DNA of 64,000 bases from positions 3,881,001-3,945,000 of the forward strand of contig NZ_CP146077.1 of the NCBI RefSeq assembly GCF_037023725.1, given 5' to 3'. Below the pieces are notes generated by a model. It did no database searches and was not told the DNA's origin. It saw only the letters and a program-made list of their open reading frames with translations. This DNA is from Pseudomonas bubulae. Its GTDB lineage: Bacteria; Pseudomonadota; Gammaproteobacteria; Pseudomonadales; Pseudomonadaceae. Below are positions 27,669 to 38,020 of this stretch, piece by piece; the first letter of the stretch is position 1, and every line of letters starts with the position of its first letter. The translations under genes were made by a program, and so were the position numbers.

Positions 27669-27920
27669 ATGGCTAAAAAAGCAGCAAAAGAGCCGACTCC
27701 GCCAAGCCCCTATGAAATTTTCGGCACACGTATACAAAAAATCATCAGCTCGCCAAAAGCTCAAAAAGACAAAATGGCGGTGCTTGAGCGACTCGAAGGC
27801 GATAACCCTGAGTTCTGGGAACGCCTGCTGGAAGAAATTTCTGAAAACGATAACGTCACTGTCGCCCACCGCGATGATGGCGGCGTGAATGTTTTCTGGA
27901 CCGTGCTTGAGGAAGACTGA
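27669..27920 (+). CDS. DUF1654-type small protein
   Basis: An 83-aa protein starting at the ATG at 27669 (MAKKAAKEPTPPSPYEIFG). The core YEIFGTRIQKIISSPKAQKD and the end DNVTVAHRDDGGVNVFWTV match what I recall of the Pseudomonas DUF1654 family. Family function is unknown; members often sit near stress or prophage genes. It is four bases upstream of the endonuclease gene, so both are probably one operon. Confidence 0.82.
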   Translation: MAKKAAKEPTPPSPYEIFGTRIQKIISSPKAQKDKMAVLERLEGDNPEFWERLLEEISENDNVTVAHRDDGGVNVFWTVLEED

Positions 27921-27924
27921 GTCA

Positions 27925-28614
27925 ATGAGGGTTTGTTTACTGGTACTGCTCGGTCTTTTCACCGTTGCAAGCGCACAGGCCGCGGCCCCGAATACCTTCA
28001 GCGAAGCCAAGAAGGTTGCCTGGAAGCTCTACGCGCCGCAGTCCACCGAGTTCTACTGCGGTTGCAAATACACCGGCAACCGCGTCGACCTGAAAGCCTG
28101 CGGTTATATCCCGCGCAAAAATGCCAACCGTGCCGCACGCATCGAGTGGGAACATATCGTTCCCGCCTGGCAGATCGGCCATCAGCGCCAATGCTGGCAA
28201 AGTGGCGGGCGAAAAAACTGCACTCGCAACGACCCGGTGTTCAAAGTTGCTGAAGCCGACTTGCACAACCTGGTACCCAGCATCGGCGAGGTCAACGGGG
28301 ACCGCAGCAATTTCAGTTTTGGCTGGTTGCCCGAGCAAAAAGGCCAATATGGTTCGTGCCTGACACAAGTCGATTTCAAATCAAAAAAGGTCATGCCCCG
28401 CCCCTCCATTCGCGGGATGATCGCGCGCACCTACTTTTACATGAGCAAGCAATACAACTTGCGTCTGTCCAGGCAGGACCGCCAGCTTTACGAAGCCTGG
28501 AACAAAACCTACCCGGTTCAAGCCTGGGAGCGCCAGCGCAATCAGGCGGTGGCCTGCGTGATGGGCCGTGGCAACGAATTCGTCGGCCCGGTCAACCTCA
28601 AAGCCTGCAGTTAA
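27925..28614 (+). CDS. endA: Secreted endonuclease I
   Basis: A 229-aa EndA/Vvn-type nuclease with signal peptide (about 1-20, cleavage near AQA). The active-site motif is RIEWEHIVPAWQIG (catalytic His about residue 84), with the metal ligand Asn region EVNGDRSNFSFG. Cysteines in YCGCKY, QCWQ and NCTRN fit the family disulfides. It degrades double-stranded DNA in the periplasm or outside the cell. GGAAG about nine bases upstream is the ribosome-binding site; the gene is coupled to the DUF1654 gene. Confidence 0.93.
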   Translation: MRVCLLVLLGLFTVASAQAAAPNTFSEAKKVAWKLYAPQSTEFYCGCKYTGNRVDLKACGYIPRKNANRAARIEWEHIVPAWQIGHQRQCWQSGGRKNCTRNDPVFKVAEADLHNLVPSIGEVNGDRSNFSFGWLPEQKGQYGSCLTQVDFKSKKVMPRPSIRGMIARTYFYMSKQYNLRLSRQDRQLYEAWNKTYPVQAWERQRNQAVACVMGRGNEFVGPVNLKACS

Positions 28615-28704
28615 AATCCCCCCTGCCTGCACCCGCCTTGAGCCCTGGTTAAAACTGCGGTTCAAGGTGCTGTCCCTGCCCTTCGACGTTCGCTTTCGGC
28701 CAAT

Positions 28705-28751
28705 CATTGTCCGACTGGATTCAGAGGGCGAATATTGCCGAACCGACAATG
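28705..28751. promoter_or_regulatory. Inverted repeat upstream of GntR gene
   Basis: CATTGTC (28705-28711) and GACAATG (28745-28751) form a perfect inverted pair, 33 bases apart and ending 19 bases before the GntR start. It could be a pair of operator half-sites for autoregulation. No other support. Confidence 0.3.
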
Positions 28752-28770
28752 CTGAGCTATTACTTTCGGC

Positions 28771-29484
28771 ATGATCAAACAGGTTCGATTCAATAAAAAA
28801 CAACGGGTGGTAGACGAACTCGTCCACCGTATCGAAAGCGGGCTTCTGGCAGACGGTCACCTGCTGCCGGAAGCAGACCAATTGGCTCAAGAACTGCGTG
28901 TCAGCCACAGTACGTTGCGAGCAGCACTGGCCGAACTGGAAAAGCGAAAATACATTGCCAAACGCACCGAGGGCGGCGCCATCGTCACCTACGACGGTAT
29001 TACGCTCGACCAAAACAACGGCTGGACACAGGCCCTGGCCAACACCGGCGCCCGTATCCACACCGAGCTGCTGCGACTCGAGGCCATAGAGCGTGCGGAC
29101 CTCCTGCATCGTTTCGGCTTGAGCCAGTTCGTGATCCTTGAGCGCCGCCGTCGCCGCGATGATGGCACTGCGATTTCTCTGGAACGCTCGTTCGTGCCCG
29201 CAACAGGTGGCCTGGAAGGTCTGCCACGTATAGGGCTGATTGACGACTCGCTCACCATTACGCTGGCGGCCTATGGCTTTGTCGGTGATCGTGGCGACCA
29301 ATGGATTGGCGCCGAGCCGCTCGATGAAGAAGACGCACTATTGCTCGGCCGCCCCGCCGGCACGGTTTTTCTCAAAGCCCTGCGCACCACCTACGACCGC
29401 CAAGGACGCTTTATGGAAATGGTCGAGAGCTGGCTGGATCCTGTGCACTTTCGCATGTACCACTCATTTGGCACGCCAACATGA
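28771..29484 (+). CDS. GntR/HutC-family regulator of the nucleoside cluster
   Basis: A 237-aa protein with N-terminal GntR winged helix (LLPEADQLAQELRVSHSTLRAALAEL, about 30-55) and C-terminal UTRA ligand-binding domain (about 85-230). It is the first gene of a four-gene plus-strand unit with an ADP-ribosylglycohydrolase, a permease and a kinase. This matches E. coli yegW in the yegTUVW cluster, so it probably senses a nucleoside-related ligand or sugar phosphate. Its stop overlaps the next start (ATGA). Confidence 0.88.
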   Translation: MIKQVRFNKKQRVVDELVHRIESGLLADGHLLPEADQLAQELRVSHSTLRAALAELEKRKYIAKRTEGGAIVTYDGITLDQNNGWTQALANTGARIHTELLRLEAIERADLLHRFGLSQFVILERRRRRDDGTAISLERSFVPATGGLEGLPRIGLIDDSLTITLAAYGFVGDRGDQWIGAEPLDEEDALLLGRPAGTVFLKALRTTYDRQGRFMEMVESWLDPVHFRMYHSFGTPT

Positions 29485-30485
29485 CGCAGCCGGATCTCGC
29501 CCTTGGCGCACTGTACGGCCTGGCCCTGGGTGATGCGCTGGGCATGCCGACCCAATCGTTCAGTCGCGGACAGATCCAGGCCCGCTTCGGGCGCATTACA
29601 ACCCTTGAAAATGCCCCGGCCGATCAACCCATTGCGCCAAATATGCCCGCGGGCTCAATCACCGACGATACCGAGCAGGCAATACTGGTCGGCCAACTGC
29701 TGGTTGAAGGCAAAGGCAATATTGACCCCCACCAGCTTGCCCGGCGCCTGATCAGTTGGGAGTCCGGCATGCGGGCCAAGGGTTCCCAGGACCTTCTGGG
29801 GCCATCAACCAAGCGCGCAATCGAGATGATCCTCGCTGGCCACAGCCCCACCGAATCGGGCCGCTACGGCACCACCAACGGCGCGGCCATGCGCATTGCT
29901 CCGGTAGGTATCGCCAGCGATATCAACCAGCCGGAACGCTTCATCCATTGTGTGGTTCAGGCGTGCCAGGTGACGCACAACACCAGCCTGGGGATTGCCA
30001 GCGCAGCCGCAGTGGCCGCCGTCATCTCCAGTGGCATAAACGGTAAAAAACTTGAGCACGCCCTCAATGCTGGCACTGAAATGGCCTTTATCGCCGAACA
30101 CCAGGGTCACTGGGTTGCCGGGGGCCGCATCGGCCCGCGTATTCGCTGGGCCAGGCAGGCCAGCAGCGAGTGCAACCCCGACAATTTTGGCGACCTGCTC
30201 TATGACGTGATTGGCACTTCGGTCGCCTCCCAGGAGTCCGTAGTAGTCGCCTTTGCCCTTGCCCAACGCGTGGCCAGCGCAGGGCTGAACCGTTTCGATG
30301 CCCTGTGCATGGCCGCCAGCATCGGTGGCGACACCGACACCATTGCCGCCATCCTCGGTGCCATGCTTGGTGCCTGTGGAGGAATGCAACAGTGGCCCGC
30401 GACACTGATCGAACAGATCACAAGGGTCAACGACCTGCATCTGCAGCCTCTGGCACGCGATCTGTTAGCCCTGCGCCTTGCGTAA
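29481..30485 (+). CDS. ADP-ribosylglycohydrolase family protein (YegU-like)
   Basis: A 334-aa all-helical enzyme of the DraG/ARH fold. Metal-binding motifs are GDALGMPTQ near the N terminus, ITDDTEQA (about 58-65) and GGDTDTIAAILGAM near residue 280. Family members remove ADP-ribose or hydrolyse N-glycosidic bonds. Given the nucleobase permease and sugar kinase alongside, the substrate may be a nucleoside or ADP-ribose-like compound and not a modified protein. Substrate is inferred. Confidence 0.9.
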   Translation: MTQPDLALGALYGLALGDALGMPTQSFSRGQIQARFGRITTLENAPADQPIAPNMPAGSITDDTEQAILVGQLLVEGKGNIDPHQLARRLISWESGMRAKGSQDLLGPSTKRAIEMILAGHSPTESGRYGTTNGAAMRIAPVGIASDINQPERFIHCVVQACQVTHNTSLGIASAAAVAAVISSGINGKKLEHALNAGTEMAFIAEHQGHWVAGGRIGPRIRWARQASSECNPDNFGDLLYDVIGTSVASQESVVVAFALAQRVASAGLNRFDALCMAASIGGDTDTIAAILGAMLGACGGMQQWPATLIEQITRVNDLHLQPLARDLLALRLA

Positions 30486-30583
30486 AAAACCTGCCATGGA
30501 CAGCAACACGACGGGCCTGGCACAAAGTCAGCGCCACACACAGCCTGCGACAACGATAACAAGCGCATCAGGAGCCATACGCC

Positions 30584-32047
30584 ATGACTTCCCCTGACCC
30601 CGGGCACAGTGCCGGGCAACTGGAAACACGCGGCATCGAGCCGGTTCCCGAAAACGAGTGCAACGGCAACCCCGGGCAGCTGTTCTGGGTATGGTTTGCT
30701 GCCAATATCAGCATCCTCGGCCTGCCACTGGGCGCCACGCTGGTGGCCTTCCATCAACTGGCCATCTGGCAGGTGGTCATCGTCGCCTTGATCGGGGCTG
30801 GCGGCTCGTTCGCCCTGGTCGGCGTCATCTCCATCGCCGGTCGACGGGGCCGAGCACCAAGCCTGACCCTATCGCGAGCTATATTCGGCGTACGGGGCAA
30901 TATAGGTCCTACGCTGGTTTCACTGATTTCCCGTGTCGGCTGGGAAACCGTAAACACCACCACCGCGGCATTTGTGCTGCTGGCCTTGTCTTCAATCCTG
31001 TTCAATACCCCCACCGAAGCCAAAAGCGCACCGGTGCTCACCCTGGTGTTTATCGCCCTCTTCACCCTGCTGACCCTTGCGGTTTCAGGCCTGGGCCACG
31101 CCACGCTGCTGCTGATCCAGAAGTGGGCAACTTATGTGTTCGGCGCGCTCAACCTGCTGGTCGGCGGTTTTCTCTGCGCCACCATCGACTGGCCAGGCGT
31201 CTTCAGCGCCAGCCCGGCACCCGTCAGCGCCGTGATTATCGGGATTGGCATCATGGCCGCGGGCACCGGTATCGGTTGGGCCAACGCCGGGGCTGACATG
31301 TCGCGCTACCAAAAATCCAGCGTCAGCGCCGCGCAACTGGTGGCCAGCGCAGCCTGGGGCGCAGGGATTCCACTGGTTCTGCTGATTACTCTGGGGGGGT
31401 TGCTGACGGTCGGCAACCACGCGCTGGCATCCGCAACCGACCCCATTGCAGCAATCCGCAGCCTGCTGCCCTCCTGGATGGCGGTTCCCTACCTGGTCAG
31501 CGCCTTTGGCGGCCTGTTGCTGTCCAATCATCTGTCCGTCTATTCGGCCGGTCTCACTACCCTGACCCTGGGTGTAAGGATCAAGCGGGTGCAGGCCGTC
31601 GTCGTGGATATCGTGGCGATTTTCTGTGGTTCGATTTACTTCATGCTATTTGCCGACAGCTTTTACGGCCCTTTCATCACTTTTATTTCACTCACTGCCA
31701 TCCCGATTACCGCCTGGGTAGCGATTTTTGTCGTCGACCTGCTGCACCGTCACTGCTACAGCGCCAACGACTTGCTCAACGTCAGCCCCAGCAGCGCCTA
31801 CTGGTACAGCGGCGGCATCGAATGGCGGGCCTTGAGTGCCTGGGCCGTGGCCCTGCTGCTGGGGTTATGCTTTACCCGGGTTGGCAGCAACGATGCCGAC
31901 TGGTTTACCGGCCCGCTCGCCGATTCCTGGCTGGGCCACAACGGCCTCGGCTGGGTCGTGACTTTCATCGTGGCTGGCGGCCTGTATGCGCTGCTGGGCG
32001 GCGCCAGAGACCGCCGCCTGCCAGCACAGGACAGCGCCCATGCCTAG
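30584..32047 (+). CDS. NCS1-family purine/cytosine permease
   Basis: A 487-aa membrane protein with about 12 hydrophobic segments. The sequence NPGQLFWVWFAANISILGLPLGA at the start and GRRGRAPSLTLSRAIFGVRGN match the NCS1 (CodB-like) family of nucleobase:cation symporters. AGGAG lies eight bases before the start. In E. coli the comparable cluster uses a nucleoside transporter of a different family (YegT), so the transporter has been exchanged while the enzymes are kept. Substrate is unknown. Confidence 0.9.
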   Translation: MTSPDPGHSAGQLETRGIEPVPENECNGNPGQLFWVWFAANISILGLPLGATLVAFHQLAIWQVVIVALIGAGGSFALVGVISIAGRRGRAPSLTLSRAIFGVRGNIGPTLVSLISRVGWETVNTTTAAFVLLALSSILFNTPTEAKSAPVLTLVFIALFTLLTLAVSGLGHATLLLIQKWATYVFGALNLLVGGFLCATIDWPGVFSASPAPVSAVIIGIGIMAAGTGIGWANAGADMSRYQKSSVSAAQLVASAAWGAGIPLVLLITLGGLLTVGNHALASATDPIAAIRSLLPSWMAVPYLVSAFGGLLLSNHLSVYSAGLTTLTLGVRIKRVQAVVVDIVAIFCGSIYFMLFADSFYGPFITFISLTAIPITAWVAIFVVDLLHRHCYSANDLLNVSPSSAYWYSGGIEWRALSAWAVALLLGLCFTRVGSNDADWFTGPLADSWLGHNGLGWVVTFIVAGGLYALLGGARDRRLPAQDSAHA

Positions 32048-32969
32048 ATTGCTGCACACAGGCCAGGTGATCATCGATCTGGCCATGAGCCTGGACACAC
32101 TGCCCGCCTCCGGCGGCGACGCGCTGGCCCACAGCGCCAGCTTTCACGCCGGTGGCGGGTTCAACGTAATGGCCGCTGCCCAGCGCAACGGCCTGCAGAG
32201 TGTGTACCTGGGGCGTCATGGTCAGGGACAGTTCGGTGACATGGCTCGCCAGGCCATGCACGCCGAGGGCATACACATGACCCTGCCAGTAGACCCGCAT
32301 AAAGACACCGGGCTGTGCGTCGCACTCACCGAAGCCAGCGCCGAGCGTACTTTTATTTCCTGCATTGGTGCCGAAGGCGGGTTGTCTGCCCACGACCTCG
32401 CGCACGTCAGCGTGCAGCCCGACGACCATCTCTATGTCAGCGGTTACAGCCTGCTCCATGTCGGCAAGGCGAGGCCGCTTTTGCAGTGGATACAGGGCCT
32501 GGCGCAGAGTGTCCAGGTGACCTTCGATCCCGGCCCGTTACTGACCGATATTGACCCGCAACTGCTCGACGCCCTGCTCCCGCGCCTGAACCTGTGGACC
32601 GGCAACACTGCCGAAGCGCTGAGTTTTACCCATGCCCCCACACTGACCGACGCCCTGCCTGCCCTGAGCGCACGCCTGCCCACACACTGCCTTGCGGTTG
32701 TGCGCGACGGCCCGCAAGGCTGCTGGATCAGTGACCGCCACGGTCAGCAACACATCGCCGGGTTCAAGGTGCAGTGCATCGACAGCAATGGTGCCGGGGA
32801 TGCTCATACAGGCGTGCTGATTGCCGCATTGGCGGCCGGGCATCCCGCACCGCAAGCGGCGCAACGGGCCAATGCAGCAGCGGCAATCGCCGTGACCCGT
32901 CGGGGGCCTGCCACAGCGCCGGGCGCTGGCGAAATTGATCGTTTATTGGGCGAAAATGGTTTTCATTGA
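32040..32969 (+). CDS. PfkB-family sugar/nucleoside kinase (YegV-like)
   Basis: A 309-aa ribokinase-fold kinase. The first signature is AGGGFNVMAAAQRNGLQ (about 39-55) and the catalytic motif SNGAGDAHTGVLIAAL (about 250). The start at 32040 overlaps the permease end by eight bases, so it is co-translated. It likely phosphorylates the sugar or nucleoside freed by the hydrolase or imported by the permease. Confidence 0.92.
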   Translation: MPRLLHTGQVIIDLAMSLDTLPASGGDALAHSASFHAGGGFNVMAAAQRNGLQSVYLGRHGQGQFGDMARQAMHAEGIHMTLPVDPHKDTGLCVALTEASAERTFISCIGAEGGLSAHDLAHVSVQPDDHLYVSGYSLLHVGKARPLLQWIQGLAQSVQVTFDPGPLLTDIDPQLLDALLPRLNLWTGNTAEALSFTHAPTLTDALPALSARLPTHCLAVVRDGPQGCWISDRHGQQHIAGFKVQCIDSNGAGDAHTGVLIAALAAGHPAPQAAQRANAAAAIAVTRRGPATAPGAGEIDRLLGENGFH

Positions 32970-33191
32970 TCGAAAAAGAATTCCCCTACATGCAAATACG
33001 ACTATAGGCCTGCCCACAACAGGACTAAAGACTGTAAAAAACATCTGCAAAAACATGATGAAACGTTAGAAAATATTCAAAATACTGTTTTAACCCTAAC
33101 CAGGCTCACGGAATGCAACTCCAGCGCCCGATAACTCTTCTAGAGGTCGGGCCATTTGTGCGTGTTTGCAGGGCTGCGTTTCTCCTGAATT

Positions 33192-34103
33192 GTGAAGATA
33201 CTCTTGAAACTCATCATTATTGCTGTCTACGTCTTGTCCATCGCCTATGTCCACCTGCGGGGCAAGGTTCGCCATAAGCTCGGGCGTCAACTGACCGATC
33301 ACTCCTCCTTCCTGGCTCCGATCAACTGCTTTTTGTATCTGTTTTCCAAAGTGCCCGGCCAGCCCTACCTCAAACCTGCCGATTTCCCGGAACTGCAACC
33401 CTTGCAGGATCACTGGCAGGAAATCCGTGAAGAAGCGCGAAACCTGATGCAGGCGGGCGAGATCAAGCGTTCCGAGCAACCCAACGATGTCGGCTTCAAC
33501 TCGTTTTTCAAAAGTGGCTGGAAGCGCTTTTACCTGAAGTGGTATGGCGACAACCACCCTTCGGCGGTCGAACTGTGCCCGCGCACCATTGAGCTGCTCA
33601 ACAGCATCGGTACGGTCAAGGCCGCCATGTTTGCCGAATTGCCCCCTGGCTCCAAACTGGTGCGTCACCGCGACCCCTACGCCGGATCGCTGCGTTTTCA
33701 CCTGGGCCTGGACACCCCGAATGATCCAGGCTGCTATATCAACGTTGACGGCCAGAACTACGCCTGGCGTGACGGCGAGGCGGTGATGTTTGACGAAACC
33801 TTTATCCATTACGCCGAAAACACTACCGATAAAAATCGCATCATCCTGTTCTGCGATGTCGAGCGTCCGATGCAGTATCGCTGGGCCAGTGCCTTCAATC
33901 AGTGGTTCAGCCGCACAGTGATGGCATCCGCCAGTTCGCCTAACGATGCCAGTGACAAAACCGGCGCCCTGAACCGCGCATTTACCCGGTTATACAAGAT
34001 TCGCCTGCGCGGCAAAGAGCTGAAAAAGCGCAATCGCACGCGTTACTACGTAGAAAAATGGTTGGTGTTCGGCGGGCTGCTGGGTGTGTTTTTGTTGGTC
34101 TAG
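33192..34103 (+). CDS. lpxO: Lipid A 2-hydroxylase (aspartyl/asparaginyl beta-hydroxylase family)
   Basis: A 303-aa Fe(II)/2-oxoglutarate dioxygenase. A hydrophobic N-terminal segment (1-20) and a C-terminal one (about 287-302) flank the cytoplasmic domain. Iron-binding motif is LVRHRDPYAGSLRFHLGL (first His) with the distal His in DETFIHYAENTT and an Arg in KNRIILFCDVERP binding 2-oxoglutarate. LpxO hydroxylates the secondary acyl chain of lipid A, a Pseudomonas envelope modification. The start is a GTG with a weak ribosome-binding site. Confidence 0.92.
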   Translation: MKILLKLIIIAVYVLSIAYVHLRGKVRHKLGRQLTDHSSFLAPINCFLYLFSKVPGQPYLKPADFPELQPLQDHWQEIREEARNLMQAGEIKRSEQPNDVGFNSFFKSGWKRFYLKWYGDNHPSAVELCPRTIELLNSIGTVKAAMFAELPPGSKLVRHRDPYAGSLRFHLGLDTPNDPGCYINVDGQNYAWRDGEAVMFDETFIHYAENTTDKNRIILFCDVERPMQYRWASAFNQWFSRTVMASASSPNDASDKTGALNRAFTRLYKIRLRGKELKKRNRTRYYVEKWLVFGGLLGVFLLV

Positions 34104-34111
34104 CCTTGAAG

Positions 34112-34209
34112 CCGCTACGAGGCACGAAGCTGCGAAAGGCTGCGTAGCGGGCCCGCACTTTTAGAGTCCTGCGGCCCTTAATGCAGCCTCGCACCTCGTC
34201 AGCCGCTAC
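34112..34209. repeat. REP-like hairpins between lpxO and copD
   Basis: CCGCTACG and CGTAGCGG (34112-34119, 34143-34150) make a perfect 8-bp stem around GAGGCACGAAGCTGCG. A second inverted copy of the same theme (GCAGCCTCGCACCTCGTC, then AGCCGCTACA) runs into the copD stop codon. This theme is repeated in many Pseudomonas genomes. It probably also acts as terminator for the convergent genes. Confidence 0.65.
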
Positions 34210-35054
34210 ACCACCAGCGGCGGCAAGGTGCCCAGCAATGACACGGCGGCGACTGCCGCCAAGCCAAACAGCCATTCCAATGCAACGCTTCTGCGCATCA
34301 GGGTGAAGCGACCCGCACGACTCATCAGCAGATTGAACAGCGCCAGCAGCAACATCACCCCCACCAGGGTCACCTTGATCAACAGAATCAGGGCGAAGCC
34401 TTCAAACAAAGGTGAAGGCCAGAGCGCACCGGTCAGCACGCGGGTATTGATCAGCCCGGTAAGAATAATCCCGGCGACCAACATAAACCCCAGATTGCTG
34501 AAGCGCTGCAACACAGCGCCCACGTCCTGACCGACAGGCCGCACAAGGATAAGCTGCAACCCCAACAGACCACCGATCCAGGCCCCCACACACGCCAGAT
34601 GCACCCACTGGTTAAGCATCAGCAATTGCCCGCGCCAGCCATCCAGCATCGCGCCGTGACCCACCGGAGCCAACGTGCCCAACAACAGAAAACTCAGCAA
34701 CCAGATAAGGTTAAATCCGCTACGGGCATACAAGGCGAGCAACAACAGCACGCAAAACAGCAGATGAAAAGCCCACACCTGGCCGAAAAAGGTACTGCCC
34801 AACACCAGCCACAACGTCGCCGGGGCCAGGGTTTCAGGCCAGCTTCCTGCCATCGAGTGGGTGGTCAACAGTAACCAGGCAAGGCCGCTGGCCAGCGCCA
34901 CCCAGGCCAGCACCCGGTTGACCTTAAGCAATTGGCCATCAATGTCGAAGGATGGCCATGCCCCGCGCAACAGAGGCCTGAATGCACAGGCTCCGAAGAT
35001 CAGCAACACCACACTGAAATGCACAAACCGGCAGATCACCATTGCACTGAGCAT
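34206..35054 (-). CDS. copD: Copper resistance/uptake membrane protein CopD
   Basis: A 282-aa protein with eight hydrophobic segments, matching the CopD/PcoD family. His residues in membrane segments (VHFSVVLLIF, WAFHLLF, GHGAMLDGW, NQWVHLACVGAWIGG) could bind copper. It works with CopC in copper transfer across the inner membrane. The start ATG lies four bases after the copC stop; a TTG just before it is an alternative. Confidence 0.92.
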   Translation of the reverse strand: MLSAMVICRFVHFSVVLLIFGACAFRPLLRGAWPSFDIDGQLLKVNRVLAWVALASGLAWLLLTTHSMAGSWPETLAPATLWLVLGSTFFGQVWAFHLLFCVLLLLALYARSGFNLIWLLSFLLLGTLAPVGHGAMLDGWRGQLLMLNQWVHLACVGAWIGGLLGLQLILVRPVGQDVGAVLQRFSNLGFMLVAGIILTGLINTRVLTGALWPSPLFEGFALILLIKVTLVGVMLLLALFNLLMSRAGRFTLMRRSVALEWLFGLAAVAAVSLLGTLPPLVV

Positions 35055-35058
35055 CAAC

Positions 35059-35433
35059 TCAGTTGCTCACCGTAAAGCTGTAATCGCCGGCACTTTTGTG
35101 GGTATCGACAGACACGGCGTTCCATTTGACGTTATAGGTACCCGCCGGCAACGGCTGTGCCGGTGTCACAATCAGGGTTTTCTTGTTGCCGGGTTCGGTC
35201 TTGATGCTGCTCACCGGCACCGGCGCCTGGTCATGGCTGATCACAACCTGGGTAAACGCCTGCTCCACGCCTTCACTGAACACCAGGCGCAGTTCGTTGA
35301 CGCTGTTCACCGTGCTGTCGGCGGCGGGGGTCGCCTGCTCCAGATGGGCATGGGCAAACGCAGCCCCGGCCCCGGTCATCAGTGTCAGTAACGCAGCCGT
35401 ATTAAGAACTTTCTTCAAAAAAGCAGCAGCCAT
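35059..35433 (-). CDS. copC: Periplasmic copper-binding protein CopC
   Basis: A 124-aa protein with signal peptide ending at AFA (about residue 26), so the mature protein begins HAHLEQATPA and offers the N-terminal His used for Cu(II). The second His is in SVDTHKSAGDYSFTV. The Met-rich Cu(I) loop of plasmid CopC proteins is absent, so it is of the Cu(II)-only type. Operon with copD. Confidence 0.94.
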   Translation of the reverse strand: MAAAFLKKVLNTAALLTLMTGAGAAFAHAHLEQATPAADSTVNSVNELRLVFSEGVEQAFTQVVISHDQAPVPVSSIKTEPGNKKTLIVTPAQPLPAGTYNVKWNAVSVDTHKSAGDYSFTVSN

Positions 35434-35542
35434 TGCACAGTACCTTGAGAGTGAATTACACGGTCATAATACTCGCCTAAACTGATTTGAAGGGCGAGCG
35501 CAGACAACACAAACACAACGTCTCCCCCGCAAGGATTCCGGT

Positions 35543-36088
35543 ATGCCCACCCGCCTCAGCTTTATTTGTCATGCCCGCACAGAAGCCCAGCGTCTGGGCC
35601 GCTTTGCGCTGGATGAGGCGGCTGACCCGAAAGGTCTGCTGTTGGCCGCCGAATTGAGTGCCAGGCTGAAAAAGCCGGTACGCATACTCTGCGCGCCCGA
35701 AACCCGCACCCTGCAAACCGCGCAGGCACTGGGTGGCGAAATCGAGATTGTCCCGGCCCTGGGCGACTACGATATCGGCGACTGGCAGGGCCAGCGCCTG
35801 TCAGACCTGCAACAAAGCATGCCCCAGGCGCTAGCCAACTGGATCAGCAACCCCGATGCCGCGCCCCATGGCGGTGAGTCGATACAGGCCCTGTGCCTGC
35901 GGGTCAGCGCCTGGCTCGACGAGTTTCGCGAAGAGGGTCATTTTGCCGTGGTGACTCATCCTTTTGTGATCCGTGCTGCCATATTGCACGCCCTGGCAGC
36001 GAGCACTGCCTCCTTCAACCTGATTGACGTAGAGCCACTGGCGGTGGTCGACCTGCGCTTCAACGAGCGCTGGCGCTTGCGGGTGTAA
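35543..36088 (+). CDS. Histidine phosphatase superfamily protein with variant motif
   Basis: A 181-aa protein with the branch-1 phosphoglycerate-mutase fold. The catalytic His is in FICHARTEAQR, where the usual RHG is replaced by CHA. The second His is retained in VTHPFVIRAAILHAL, with Arg in APETRTLQTAQAL and Glu region GDYDIGDWQGQ. The changed first motif may alter activity or substrate. Start at 35543 after AAGGATTCCGGT. Neighbours give no clue. Confidence 0.82.
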   Translation: MPTRLSFICHARTEAQRLGRFALDEAADPKGLLLAAELSARLKKPVRILCAPETRTLQTAQALGGEIEIVPALGDYDIGDWQGQRLSDLQQSMPQALANWISNPDAAPHGGESIQALCLRVSAWLDEFREEGHFAVVTHPFVIRAAILHALAASTASFNLIDVEPLAVVDLRFNERWRLRV

Positions 36089-36089
36089 T

Positions 36090-36578
36090 TCACTCCTCCA
36101 GCGTCAGCCCGCCAGGAGGCAATGGCAGCGCAGTTTTGTAGCGCACCTGTTTGAGGGCGAAGCTGGAGCGGATATTGGCCACGCCGGGCACCTTGGTCAA
36201 AAAGTCCATCATGAAACGCTCCAGCGCCTGGATGCTGGGCACCAGCACCCGGATCAGGTAATCCGGGTCGCCGGCCATCAAGTAGCACTCCATGACTTCA
36301 TGGCGATCGGATATCGCCGCTTCAAAATGCTGCAGGGCTTCCTCGACCTGTTTTTCCAGGCTCACATGGATAAACACATTGACATGCAGCCCCAGCATAT
36401 CGGCGTCAAGCAGGGTCACCTGCTCGCGGATCAGGCCGCGCTCTTCCATGGCCTTGACCCGGTTGAAACAGGGCGTCGGCGACAGGTTGACCGAACGCGC
36501 AAGGTCCGCATTGGTGATGCGCGCATTCTGCTGAAGGCTATTGAGAATCCCGATATCAGTTCGATCTAGCTTGCGCAT
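36090..36578 (-). CDS. bkdR: Lrp-type regulator of the bkd operon
   Basis: A 162-aa Lrp/AsnC protein: helix-turn-helix at about 5-45 ([26 protein letters not shown]) and C-terminal RAM ligand domain. It is divergent from bkdA1, exactly the position of BkdR in P. putida, which activates the bkd operon in response to branched-chain amino acids. The 205-bp spacer is AT-rich and includes a palindrome CAAGATCTTG (about 36697). Confidence 0.95.
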   Translation of the reverse strand: MRKLDRTDIGILNSLQQNARITNADLARSVNLSPTPCFNRVKAMEERGLIREQVTLLDADMLGLHVNVFIHVSLEKQVEEALQHFEAAISDRHEVMECYLMAGDPDYLIRVLVPSIQALERFMMDFLTKVPGVANIRSSFALKQVRYKTALPLPPGGLTLEE

Positions 36579-36627
36579 GAGACAAAAGCACCTGTTTTTT
36601 ATGTTTATGCAGAATTCTTATCCTTAA

Positions 36628-38016
<1,389 letters not shown>

Positions 38017-38020
38017 CCAG

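Noticed and set aside
33096..33809. Minus-strand frame opposite lpxO
   Set aside because: Shadow of lpxO; no ribosome-binding site and no domain.
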